Shown: positions 1 through 4,830 of the stretch, piece by piece
Position numbering within the stretch: position 1 is the first letter of the stretch
Layout of the letters: every line of letters starts with the position of its first letter
Origin: Actinomycetota bacterium
GTDB lineage: Bacteria; Actinomycetota; Thermoleophilia; Gaiellales; Gaiellaceae
Length of the DNA: 6,566 nt
Direction of reading: 5' to 3'
Assembly: GCA_013698195.1 (NCBI GenBank)
Contig: JACCVK010000033.1
Span: 1 to 6,566 of the forward strand
The notes under the pieces: model-generated
What the model was told of the DNA's origin: nothing
The model's input: only the letters and a program-made list of their open reading frames with translations
Database searches by the model: none
Translations under genes and position numbers: made by a program

Positions 1-1
1 G

Positions 2-52
2 CTCTACACCCGCAACGCGGACGGCTGGACGAGAAAGCGCCTGGCGCCCTGA
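2..52 (+). CDS. pdxH: pyridoxamine 5'-phosphate oxidase, C-terminal end only (partial)
   Basis: The frame open from the left edge reads LYTRNADGWTRKRLAP followed by TGA at 50-52. The ending, an aromatic residue, a run of charged residues, W, a basic stretch and a terminal RLAP, is the characteristic C-terminus of pyridoxamine/pyridoxine 5'-phosphate oxidase; E. coli PdxH also ends in RLAP. The enzyme is a cytosolic flavoprotein that oxidises PNP or PMP to pyridoxal phosphate. Only about 16 residues are visible, so the FMN-binding part cannot be checked and identification rests on this tail alone. The gene converges on the hydrolase gene to its right, with 43 bases between the two stop codons. 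Confidence 0.72.
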   Translation, partial: LYTRNADGWTRKRLAP

Positions 53-63
53 GTCAATGGCCC

Positions 64-107
64 GGGTTACGGGGCGGCCAGGTTACGGGCCGGGGTTACG
101 GGCCGGC
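64..107 (+). repeat. three GGTTACGGG repeats with quadruplex-like G-runs between convergent genes
   Basis: The nonamer GGTTACGGG occurs at 65-73, 81-89 and 94-102, with offsets of 16 and 13 bases. G-runs of three or more lie at 64-66, 71-74, 87-89, 92-95 and 100-102. The third copy contains the stop codon of the minus-strand hydrolase gene (TAA, 98-96). A 5-bp stem GCCGG/CCGGC (89-93 with 103-107) encloses that copy in its loop. No T-run follows on either strand, so this is at best a weak terminator. The repeats look like local tandem duplication of the hydrolase gene end. Confidence 0.55.
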
Positions 108-1286
108 GAGCGCGCCGTCGGTGTACACGCCCTCGGCGTTCCAGAGCATGAACCCTTTGGCGCCTGCTAGTCGCGCGGCCTGGATCTGTGCGCGAACCTC
201 TTCGAGGCCATAGTCGACTTCGAAGCTCCAGTCCTGCACCCACGTGACGAGGAGAGCGTCACGTCCCCGCAGCGCTTTCTTGAACTGCCGCAGCGCCTCC
301 GTCACCATCGCGCCCGGCATCGCGCCGGGATCTGCGACACCGAGCTCGCCCGGACCGAAGAGCGACGGATACGTCATCGCGTAGACGGCGTCGAGATGCG
401 GGCTCATCTTGCGCGGGACCTGACCGATGCCAAGATCACGCGCCGCCGACAGCCCGAAGACGGCAGCCGAAACCCGCACTCCGAGTGGTTCGAGCCGGCG
501 TGCTGCGTAGCGCAGAAATGCAGGTATGACCTCGACCTTCTTGAGCTTGCCGCGATTCCGATACACGGCCGAGGCGACGTCGCCGTCGGAGGGGAACCGA
601 ACGTAGTCGAAGAGAATCTCGTCGAAGCCGGCATTTGCCGCGGCAACGGCAAGATCGACGTTGTATTTCCAGACCCGGCGGTCGTAGGGGTTCGCCCAGC
701 CGAGGCCCGCGCCGTCGCGCCAGACCGACCCGTCGGTTCGTCGCACCGCAAGATCGGGCCGTGCAGCCGAGAGAATGGGGTCTTCGAAGGCCACAATCCG
801 CCCTACGAGGTAGACGCCGCGCTCGTGCGCGAGACGAGCAGCCTCACGCGGGACGTAGTACTCGCGCGCCGCCCCAATCTCTTGAGCCAGCGGAACGTTG
901 GACGGCGTAAAGCCGACCTGTCCGTTCTCCTCCTTGATGTCGAGCTCGAGGGCGGTCAGCCCCTCCTGCTCGAGCGCCACATACTCCTCGAGCTTGCCCG
1001 GTAAGGACGCGAGGCCCAGCGTCACGTGCACGCCACGCAGCTCGAGCGGAAGCGGTCGGCGCGAAGAGGGGCGCGACGAGGCGCTAGCGTCCAACTTCTG
1101 CTGCTCGGATTTGCCACTCCCATCGCTCGATCCGCCGACGAGCTGGGCCCCGCCGGCGAAGGCGGCGACGCCGGCAAGCAGGACGCCGATGAGCACGCCG
1201 TGCCGCAGCCGCTTTCGGCGCCGAACAGCGGCCCGTCGTTCCCGAAACCGCTCGTTCGGGTCGATCGGTGGGAACAGCATCGACAC
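96..1286 (-). CDS. membrane-anchored putative glycoside hydrolase (DUF4015 family)
   Basis: The 396-residue protein has a basic N-terminus (RRRKRLRH, about residues 22-29), one hydrophobic segment at about 30-50 and a Ser-rich linker to about 80. A single TIM-barrel-like domain fills 83-392, so a membrane anchor with the domain outside the cell is likely. Family signatures are RGVHVTLG near 84-91, LELDIKEENGQVGF near 113-126, a W-R-D-G-x-G-L-x-W-x-N-P-Y block at 189-201, GFDEILFDYVRFPSDG at 220-235, and AMTYPS at 303-308. These match the putative glycoside hydrolase family PF13200 (DUF4015). The acidic residues in DIKEE and FDEILFDYVRF are candidate active-site residues, but substrate and activity are not established for most members. 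The start is GTG at 1286 with AAGG about 10 bases upstream; an ATG two codons later (1280) is an alternative. It is divergent from dcd. Confidence 0.82.
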   Translation of the reverse strand: MSMLFPPIDPNERFRERRAAVRRRKRLRHGVLIGVLLAGVAAFAGGAQLVGGSSDGSGKSEQQKLDASASSRPSSRRPLPLELRGVHVTLGLASLPGKLEEYVALEQEGLTALELDIKEENGQVGFTPSNVPLAQEIGAAREYYVPREAARLAHERGVYLVGRIVAFEDPILSAARPDLAVRRTDGSVWRDGAGLGWANPYDRRVWKYNVDLAVAAANAGFDEILFDYVRFPSDGDVASAVYRNRGKLKKVEVIPAFLRYAARRLEPLGVRVSAAVFGLSAARDLGIGQVPRKMSPHLDAVYAMTYPSLFGPGELGVADPGAMPGAMVTEALRQFKKALRGRDALLVTWVQDWSFEVDYGLEEVRAQIQAARLAGAKGFMLWNAEGVYTDGALAGP

Positions 1287-1358
1287 CGCGGACGGACCTT
1301 ACCGCAGTGCCACTATCTGCAACCGTCGACCGGCGGGCTGATCGCGCTCCCGGCCTCG

Positions 1359-1364
1359 TAGAAT
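1359..1364 (+). promoter_or_regulatory. -10 box for a probably leaderless dcd transcript
   Basis: TAGAAT, five of six matches to TATAAT, ends seven bases before the dcd ATG at 1371. Transcription would therefore start at or next to the A of the start codon. No Shine-Dalgarno sequence is present in the bases before the ATG, which fits leaderless translation, common in actinobacteria. The -35 region is poor: CTGATC at 1338-1343, spacing 15. Confidence 0.55.
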
Positions 1365-1370
1365 CGGCCG

Positions 1371-1940
1371 ATGGTCCTTTCTGATCGGACGATCAAACGG
1401 CTGCTGGAGGAGGGCCGAATCGCTATTGAGCCGTTCGACTCGGAGCTAATTCAACCTTCGAGCGTCGATGTTCGCGTCGACCGGTACTTCCGCGTCTTCC
1501 GTAACTCTCGCTACCCCTTCATCGACGTCAAGACGCAGCAGGAGGATCTGACCGAGCTCGTCGAGGCAGGAGACGAAGCGTTCATCCTCCACCCGGGTGA
1601 GTTCGTGCTCGGGTCGACGCTCGAACGGATCACGCTTCCGGATGACGTCGTCGGCCGGCTCGACGGAAAGAGCTCGCTCGGGCGTTTGGGGCTGCTCATC
1701 CACTCGACTGCGGGCTTCATCGACCCCGGCTGGGACGGACACGTCACGCTGGAGCTCTCGAACGTGGCGAACCTCCCGATCACGATCTACCCCGGCATGA
1801 AGATCGGCCAGCTCTCGTTCGTCCAGCTCTCGGAGCCTGCCGAGCGGCCGTACGGCACCGAGGGAATCGGCTCGAAGTACCAGGGCCAGCGAGGGCCGAC
1901 GCCGAGCCGCTACTGGCAGAACTTCACGGACGAGCGCTAG
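1371..1940 (+). CDS. dcd: dCTP deaminase (probably bifunctional, dCTP to dUMP)
   Basis: Cytosolic nucleotide enzyme that deaminates dCTP and feeds dUMP to thymidylate synthesis. The 189-residue protein resembles from memory the Mycobacterium tuberculosis enzyme along its whole length. Shared blocks are PFDSELIQPSSVDVRVD (21-37), FILHPGEFVLGSTLE (71-85), GKSSLGRLGLLIHSTAGF (99-116), DPGWDGHVTLELSNVANLP (118-136), PGMKIGQL (141-148) and GSKYQGQRGPTPSR (167-180). S102 and R105 in the GKSSLGR motif and E128 in TLELSN correspond to family catalytic residues. The mycobacterial protein is a combined dCTP deaminase and dUTPase, and the HSTAGF segment and near-identical C-terminus suggest the same dual activity here; that is inference. 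The ATG start agrees with the family N-terminus (M-x-LSDR). The stop codon overlaps that of the convergent marR gene. Confidence 0.95.
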   Translation: MVLSDRTIKRLLEEGRIAIEPFDSELIQPSSVDVRVDRYFRVFRNSRYPFIDVKTQQEDLTELVEAGDEAFILHPGEFVLGSTLERITLPDDVVGRLDGKSSLGRLGLLIHSTAGFIDPGWDGHVTLELSNVANLPITIYPGMKIGQLSFVQLSEPAERPYGTEGIGSKYQGQRGPTPSRYWQNFTDER

Positions 1941-2416
1941 TCGCCGCCCGGGGCGCAGTTCTCGCCGCGACTCCGGTCTCCGAGTCGCTCGAGTAAAGCG
2001 GCGGCGGTTGCGATCTCGTCCTCGTCGAACCGTTCGGCGAAGAGGGCATCGACCTGCGGGACGTGCGTCGAAGCGGCCTCCTTCAGCTTCTCGAGCCCCG
2101 CGTCGGTGAGAACGGCATAGACCACGCGTCGATCGGCCCCGCACGGCGCGCGCTCGACGAAGCCGCAGCTCTCGAGCCCGTCCAGGAGGCGCGTGATGCC
2201 GGAGGCGGTCAGCACGACCTGATCCGCGAGATCCACGCGGCGGAGCTTGCGCTCTGGGGCGTGGGAGAGTCGCAACAGGACCTCGTAGTCGTTGATCGTC
2301 AGGCCGTGTTCCGCAGCAAGGAGGGCGTTCAGCCGCGAGGTAACCGAGGCGTGCGCCTTCAAGAGGGCGGCGAAGGCTCGTACTCCTCTCACTTGCTCGC
2401 TCAATACTTGACTCAT
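1937..2416 (-). CDS. MarR-family transcriptional regulator
   Basis: A 159-residue protein with MarR winged-helix architecture. N-terminal dimerisation helices cover about 1-38, helix-turn-helix segments about 43-83 (INDYEVLLRLSHAP, then LRRVDLADQVVLTASGITRLLDGLESCGFVER), and the wing carries DRRVVYAVLT at 95-104. C-terminal helices follow. Cysteines at 84 and 92 flank the wing and a third is at 154; redox sensing by them is only a possibility. The ATG start at 2416 has a GGGAAG-type ribosome site about 8 bases upstream. The gene is divergent from yceI across 61 bases holding a dyad, so it probably represses yceI and the FMN reductase and possibly itself. The ligand is unknown. Confidence 0.9.
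   Translation of the reverse strand: MSQVLSEQVRGVRAFAALLKAHASVTSRLNALLAAEHGLTINDYEVLLRLSHAPERKLRRVDLADQVVLTASGITRLLDGLESCGFVERAPCGADRRVVYAVLTDAGLEKLKEAASTHVPQVDALFAERFDEDEIATAAALLERLGDRSRGENCAPGGD
1967..1988 (+). terminator. hairpin 26 bases past the dcd stop, inside the end of the marR gene
   Basis: GCGACTC (1967-1973) is the exact reverse complement of GAGTCGC (1982-1988), giving a 7-bp stem with an 8-base loop. It is well placed to end the dcd transcript, but no T-run follows on the + strand. It lies within the last codons of marR, so it could also arise by chance from coding sequence. Confidence 0.3.
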
Positions 2417-2436
2417 CAGCTATCTTCCCGTAGAGT
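2408..2436 (+). promoter_or_regulatory. sigma-70-like promoter for yceI and the FMN reductase
   Basis: TTGACT (2408-2413) and TAGAGT (2431-2436) are separated by exactly 17 bases, matching five of six and four of six consensus positions. The predicted start is near 2443, giving a leader of about 35 bases with the AAAGGAG ribosome site at 2464-2470. The -35 lies inside the first codons of the divergent marR gene and the -10 overlaps the dyad at 2433-2448, a good arrangement for repression by MarR. Confidence 0.55.
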
Positions 2437-2448
2437 GCGTGCGTACTC
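2433..2448. promoter_or_regulatory. probable MarR operator dyad
   Basis: GAGTGCGTGCGTACTC is an imperfect inverted repeat: 12 of 16 positions equal its reverse complement, with perfect GAGT/ACTC ends. It sits in the marR-yceI intergenic region, overlaps the yceI -10 hexamer and precedes the marR start by 16 bases. MarR dimers typically bind dyads of about this size. Assignment to this regulator is inference from position. Confidence 0.45.
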
Positions 2449-2477
2449 AATATTAGCGAACGCAAAGGAGTCTCACA

Positions 2478-3029
2478 ATGTCAATCGTTGCAGATGAGAC
2501 GGTCACCCAGATTCCGGCAGGTGAATGGGAGATCGATCCGGTCTGGTCCGCCCTCGAGTTCGAGATCAGGAAGCTCGGTCTCGTCACGATCAAGGGTCGC
2601 ATCCCTGGCTTCACTGGCAGCATCGTCGGAGGCGAGAGCCCCTCGCTCTCGGGAACGGTCGACGCGACAAGCATCACGACGTTCGACGAGACCCGTGACG
2701 GGCATCTCCAGGCACCCGACTTCTTCGACAGTCAGCGGTATCCAGAGCTCCGCTTCCAGTCGACATCGGTCGAGACCGACAGCAACGAGCTCGTCGCGCG
2801 GGGGGAGCTGACGATCAAGGGCATCACGAAGCCCGTCGAGCTCCGCGGCACGTTTGCGGGCTCGGATCAGGATCCCTTCGGCAACGAGCGGATCGGACTC
2901 GAGCTCGCCGGCACAGTCGACCGCAGCGACTTTGGGCTCGAGTGGAACGCCCCGCTCCCGGGCGGCGGGTTCCTCCTGCCGAACGAGGTCGTCCTCAGGG
3001 CCACCCTCGCGGCGGTAAGGAAGAGCTGA
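2478..3029 (+). CDS. YceI-family lipocalin-fold protein
   Basis: A 183-residue protein matching the YceI family (PF04264), a lipocalin-like beta barrel that binds polyisoprenoid or other amphiphilic lipids. Visible signatures are GEWEIDPVWSALEFEIRKLG (15-34), GTVDATSITTFDETRDGHL (about 59-77) with the following FFDSQRYPELRFQS segment, GELTIKGITKPVEL (109-122), and the end block DRSDFGLEWN...GGGFLLPNEVVL. There is no signal peptide, so this version is probably cytosolic, unlike E. coli YceI. The ATG is preceded by a strong AAAGGAG site with 7-base spacing. It is first in an operon with the FMN reductase and divergent from marR. The physiological ligand is unknown; family members are often tied to acid, osmotic or oxidative stress. 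Confidence 0.92.
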   Translation: MSIVADETVTQIPAGEWEIDPVWSALEFEIRKLGLVTIKGRIPGFTGSIVGGESPSLSGTVDATSITTFDETRDGHLQAPDFFDSQRYPELRFQSTSVETDSNELVARGELTIKGITKPVELRGTFAGSDQDPFGNERIGLELAGTVDRSDFGLEWNAPLPGGGFLLPNEVVLRATLAAVRKS

Positions 3030-3031
3030 GC

Positions 3032-3592
3032 GTGCTGATCCTCGCCCTCTCCGGCAGCCTGCGCGGGCAGTCGTACAACTCGGCGCTCGCCCGCGCAGCG
3101 GTGGAGCTCGTGCCGGCCGGGGTCGACATCGAGCTGTTCGACGGGCTCGGCGATCTCCCGCTGTACGACGCCGACCTCGACGGAGAGGGCGACGAGGAGC
3201 ACGGGGCTGTCCGACACCTGCGCGAGCGCATTGCAGCCGCGGACGCGCTCTTCGTGGTCACACCCGAGTACAACGGCTCGGTGTCCGGTGTCCTCAAGAA
3301 CGCGATCGACTGGGCATCGCGTCCGCCGGGTGGTGGGGCCGTTCTCTGGGGCAAGACCGCGGCCATCGCCGGCGCAACCACGGGGCAATACGGCGCGATC
3401 TTGGCGCAGCAGGATCTGCGCCGAATCCTCGGGATTGCGGGAGCGCGCGTTGTTGAGGGCGATCTGCCCGTCGCGCGCGCGCAGAACGTGATCGACGAGA
3501 CCGGGGAGCTTCGTGACCCGCTCGTCGCCGAGAGATTGCGGAGACACCTCGAGGCTCTCGTCCATGAAGCCGCAATACCAGTCGCAGCCTGA
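3032..3592 (+). CDS. NADPH-dependent FMN reductase
   Basis: A flavodoxin-fold oxidoreductase (PF03358) that uses NAD(P)H to reduce FMN, quinones or similar acceptors. With the GTG start at 3032 it has 186 residues, a normal family length. The N-terminal strand and phosphate-binding loop read ILALSGSLRGQSYN (3-16), followed by VVTPEYNGSVSGVLKNAIDW (75-94) and a WGKTAAIAGATTGQYGA segment at 106-122, all typical of the SsuE, ChrR and azoreductase-like group. The frame stays open upstream to an ATG at 2942 inside yceI, but the GTG is preferred: it lies two bases after the yceI stop, has AAGGAAGAG at 3017-3025, and places the first beta strand at the N-terminus. The two genes are probably translationally coupled. 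The substrate cannot be told from sequence. Confidence 0.9.
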   Translation: MLILALSGSLRGQSYNSALARAAVELVPAGVDIELFDGLGDLPLYDADLDGEGDEEHGAVRHLRERIAAADALFVVTPEYNGSVSGVLKNAIDWASRPPGGGAVLWGKTAAIAGATTGQYGAILAQQDLRRILGIAGARVVEGDLPVARAQNVIDETGELRDPLVAERLRRHLEALVHEAAIPVAA

Positions 3593-3611
3593 AAGACAGC
3601 CTAAAACGGAT

Positions 3612-3635
3612 GAGGGGCCGCGCGCGCGACCCCTC
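3612..3635 (-). terminator. GC-rich hairpin terminator
   Basis: GAGGGG (3612-3617) pairs with CCCCTC (3630-3635), enclosing a C-A mismatch and a CGCG-rich interior that can extend the stem. On the minus strand the sequence after the stem is ATCCGTTTTAGG, so a short T-run begins about five bases downstream; on the + strand no T-run follows. It is oriented to end the minus-strand RNA from the 3640-3841 region, but sits 19 bases past the FMN reductase stop and may act in both directions. Confidence 0.55.
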
Positions 3636-3775
3636 GATCCTGTGTACCAGCGTTGAAGTAGTAGAGGCGCTTCCTGCGCTGCCCTCCGCGTACGGAAAGA
3701 CGGGAGAGTTGCGCGGCGCGGTCGCGAGCCCCCTACGCTGGCTAGGCGGTTCCCGGTGGTCCCGGGGGCACGCCT

Positions 3776-3817
3776 CTACCCGCTGGTACCTCCGCTGCCC
3801 GAACTGTCGTCACTCAA
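3776..3817 (-). CDS. 13-residue leader-type open reading frame in the structured RNA
   Basis: TTG at 3817-3815 opens a frame encoding MSDDSSGSGGTSG and ending at TAG (3778-3776). The start lies nine bases after the GGAGG of an exceptionally strong Shine-Dalgarno sequence, the best spacing of any local start. The peptide is acidic and Gly/Ser-rich, with no recognisable family. Its last codons form the 5' arm of helix P1, and the stop codon lies in the 5' arm of P2, so translation and folding exclude each other. A competing frame starts at GTG 3813 and runs 23 residues to TAG at 3744-3742, but its spacing of 13 bases is less favourable. Whether either is translated is unproven. Confidence 0.4.
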   Translation of the reverse strand: MSDDSSGSGGTSG

Positions 3818-3820
3818 ATC

Positions 3821-3836
3821 GGACCACCTCCTTTCC
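3821..3836 (-). promoter_or_regulatory. extended Shine-Dalgarno sequence
   Basis: The minus strand reads GGAAAGGAGGTGGTCC. It can pair without a break with nearly the whole bacterial 16S rRNA 3' tail (GGAUCACCUCCUUU...), needing only one G-U wobble. Ordinary ribosome sites in this window match four to seven bases. No conventional gene follows, only the 13-codon frame and the structured region. Confidence 0.6.
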
Positions 3837-3847
3837 GCGGTACGCGC

Positions 3848-3853
3848 AGCATA
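3848..3853 (-). promoter_or_regulatory. -10-like element upstream of the structured RNA
   Basis: The minus strand reads TATGCT, four of six matches to TATAAT. It would place a start near 3841, about five bases before the extended ribosome site. The -35 region is weak (TGCCCT at 3877-3872, spacing 18). It lies between the methyltransferase stop and the RNA, so the RNA could be transcribed on its own or be the 3' end of the suf operon transcript. Confidence 0.3.
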
Positions 3854-3898
3854 CGCACTCTCTGCGGATGGAGGGCAGCCGAGCGGAAGATGAGCCGG

Positions 3899-4501
3899 CT
3901 ACGCGGCGGGGACGTCGCCGACGACGGCGGTAACCTCGAGCCCGCGGTCGAGCGGGACGGTCACCGAGACCACCGTCGGGTCGCTCTGGCGCGCGCGAGA
4001 GTACGCCGCGAGCGTCTCGGCGTGTGACGTGACATTGTCCGCGACGACGAGAGCACCCGGCTCGAGCAGTCGGCGGATGAGGGCGAAGAGCTCCTCGTAG
4101 TCGTCCTTCTCGGCGTCGAGGAAGACGAGGTCGAACACGTCTTCCGTTGCCCGCAGCGTCTCGAACGCGTCGCCCTCGACGACCTCTGCCCACTCCTCGA
4201 GGCCGGCGTCGGACACATTCGTGCGCCACGCCTGGCACTTCACCGGGTCTTGCTCGAGAGACACGACACGACCACCGAGAATGCGCGCTCCTGCTGCGAG
4301 CCAGATGCTCGAGTAGCCGCGCGAGCCGCCGATCTCGAGCACCTCGACTCCGGCTTGAGACGCAGCGAGCGCGAAGAGAAAGCGCCCTGTCGTCGGCTCG
4401 ACCTGTCGCGCCCGCTCGGCTGCCGGAAGTCCCGCCTCCGGTTCGCTCCGATCCTGCTCCTCGAGACGGGCCAGCACCGACAGCACGCGCTCGTCGAGCA
4501 T
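3899..4501 (-). CDS. SAM-dependent O-methyltransferase-like protein
   Basis: A 200-residue class I methyltransferase of the O-methyltransferase (catechol or caffeoyl-CoA OMT-like, COG4122) group. A short helical N-terminus leads to EPTTGRFLFALA at 35-46, the SAM-binding motif I VLEIGGSRGYSSIWLA at about 54-69, the ribose-binding acidic end of strand 2 (VSLEQDP, about 80-86), and VEGDAFETL near 108-116. The metal- and substrate-side segments DLVFLDAEKDDYEELF (about 124-139) and ALVVADNVTSH (about 149-159) retain the Asp and Asp-Asn residues that bind divalent cations in the family. The substrate is unknown. The ATG starts three bases after the Rieske stop, with GGAGG eight bases upstream inside the end of that gene, so the two are coupled. 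It is last in the suf operon; its link to Fe-S metabolism is not established. Confidence 0.87.
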   Translation of the reverse strand: MLDERVLSVLARLEEQDRSEPEAGLPAAERARQVEPTTGRFLFALAASQAGVEVLEIGGSRGYSSIWLAAGARILGGRVVSLEQDPVKCQAWRTNVSDAGLEEWAEVVEGDAFETLRATEDVFDLVFLDAEKDDYEELFALIRRLLEPGALVVADNVTSHAETLAAYSRARQSDPTVVSVTVPLDRGLEVTAVVGDVPAA

Positions 4502-4504
4502 CGG

Positions 4505-4822
4505 CTACTCCTCCACGTCGACGACGACCATGCCGTCCCGAACGGAGACGGGAAACGTCTTGACGGCCTCGAACGCGGGCAGCGACATCGGGATCCCGGT
4601 CTCCAGGTCGAAGCGGGAGCCGTGCCTCGGGCAGACGACGACACAGGCCTCCGGATCCCAGTCGCCCTCAGCGAGCGGGCCGTCGTCGTGAGAGCAGCGG
4701 TCTTCGATCGCGTGGAACGATCCTCCACAGTTGAAGACACCGATCGTCATCGTGCCTGCCGGTACGAGCCGCATCTTCCCCGGCCCCAGCTCGTCGAGCG
4801 GGCAGATCTCGATCTCGGCCAC
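4505..4822 (-). CDS. Rieske [2Fe-2S] ferredoxin
   Basis: A 105-residue single-domain Rieske protein. The cluster ligands are visible as C43-S-H45 and C64-P-R-H67, in the usual order C-x-H ... C-x2-H, followed by GSRFDLETG. The chain resembles soluble dioxygenase-type ferredoxins (BphA3-like) and the small nitrite reductase subunit, with no membrane segment. The chosen start is GTG at 4822, eight bases after the sufU stop, giving MAEIEICPLDEL, a typical family N-terminus. The frame is open further upstream to 5074, but that part is the shadow of sufU. No clear ribosome site precedes the GTG, so translation probably depends on coupling to sufU. Rieske genes occur inside actinobacterial suf operons; the protein may carry electrons for cluster assembly or simply be a client. 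Confidence 0.9.
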   Translation of the reverse strand: MAEIEICPLDELGPGKMRLVPAGTMTIGVFNCGGSFHAIEDRCSHDDGPLAEGDWDPEACVVVCPRHGSRFDLETGIPMSLPAFEAVKTFPVSVRDGMVVVDVEE

Positions 4823-4830
4823 GATCGCCG

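Larger units (their letters stand above)
3604..3841 (-). ncRNA. candidate novel structured small RNA with a short translated leader
   Basis: This is the only long stretch without a conventional gene. On the minus strand, helix P1 pairs GTACCAGCG (3789-3781) with CGCTGGTAC (3652-3644), and P2 pairs GTAGAGGCG (3779-3771) with CGCCTCTAC (3669-3661). Both are 9-bp perfect helices, separated by one base on one side and eight on the other. Inside lie GCCCCC/GGGGGC (3769-3764 with 3733-3728), CCCGG/CCGGG around a 5-base loop (3766-3752) and a TCCG/CGGA tetraloop hairpin (3696-3685). Downstream a GC-rich hairpin is followed by TTTT. Upstream are a -10-like TATGCT and a very strong ribosome site with a 13-codon frame. 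The minus strand is chosen because all these signals align on it. I see no tmRNA, RNase P, SRP or 6S RNA hallmarks. A structured 3' region of the FMN reductase transcript on the other strand is the main alternative. Confidence 0.5.

Noticed and set aside
1446..2465. A 339-codon minus-strand frame covering dcd and marR
   Set aside because: It is antisense to dcd and out of frame with marR, very Arg-rich, and both real genes are certain.
2942..3031. An upstream ATG start for the FMN reductase, 30 codons earlier
   Set aside because: The extra residues lie inside yceI in another frame, are Arg/Pro/Gly-rich, and precede the natural N-terminal beta strand. GTG at 3032 has a ribosome site and a two-base gap.
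3821..3836. A fragment of the 16S rRNA 3' end on the + strand (GGACCACCTCCTTTCC)
   Set aside because: The match is limited to the tail; neither flank resembles 16S rRNA or the spacer. The complement as an extended ribosome site is the simpler reading.
3604..3841. tmRNA, RNase P RNA, SRP RNA or 6S RNA
   Set aside because: No tRNA-like ends or CCA, no conserved RNase P core strings, no SRP GGAA tetraloop flanked by the required internal loop, and no long rod with a central bubble could be found.
3610..3933. A 107-codon + strand frame across the intergenic gap
   Set aside because: Composition is Arg/Ser-rich without motifs, it ends inside the methyltransferase gene on the other strand, and the region is better explained by RNA structure.
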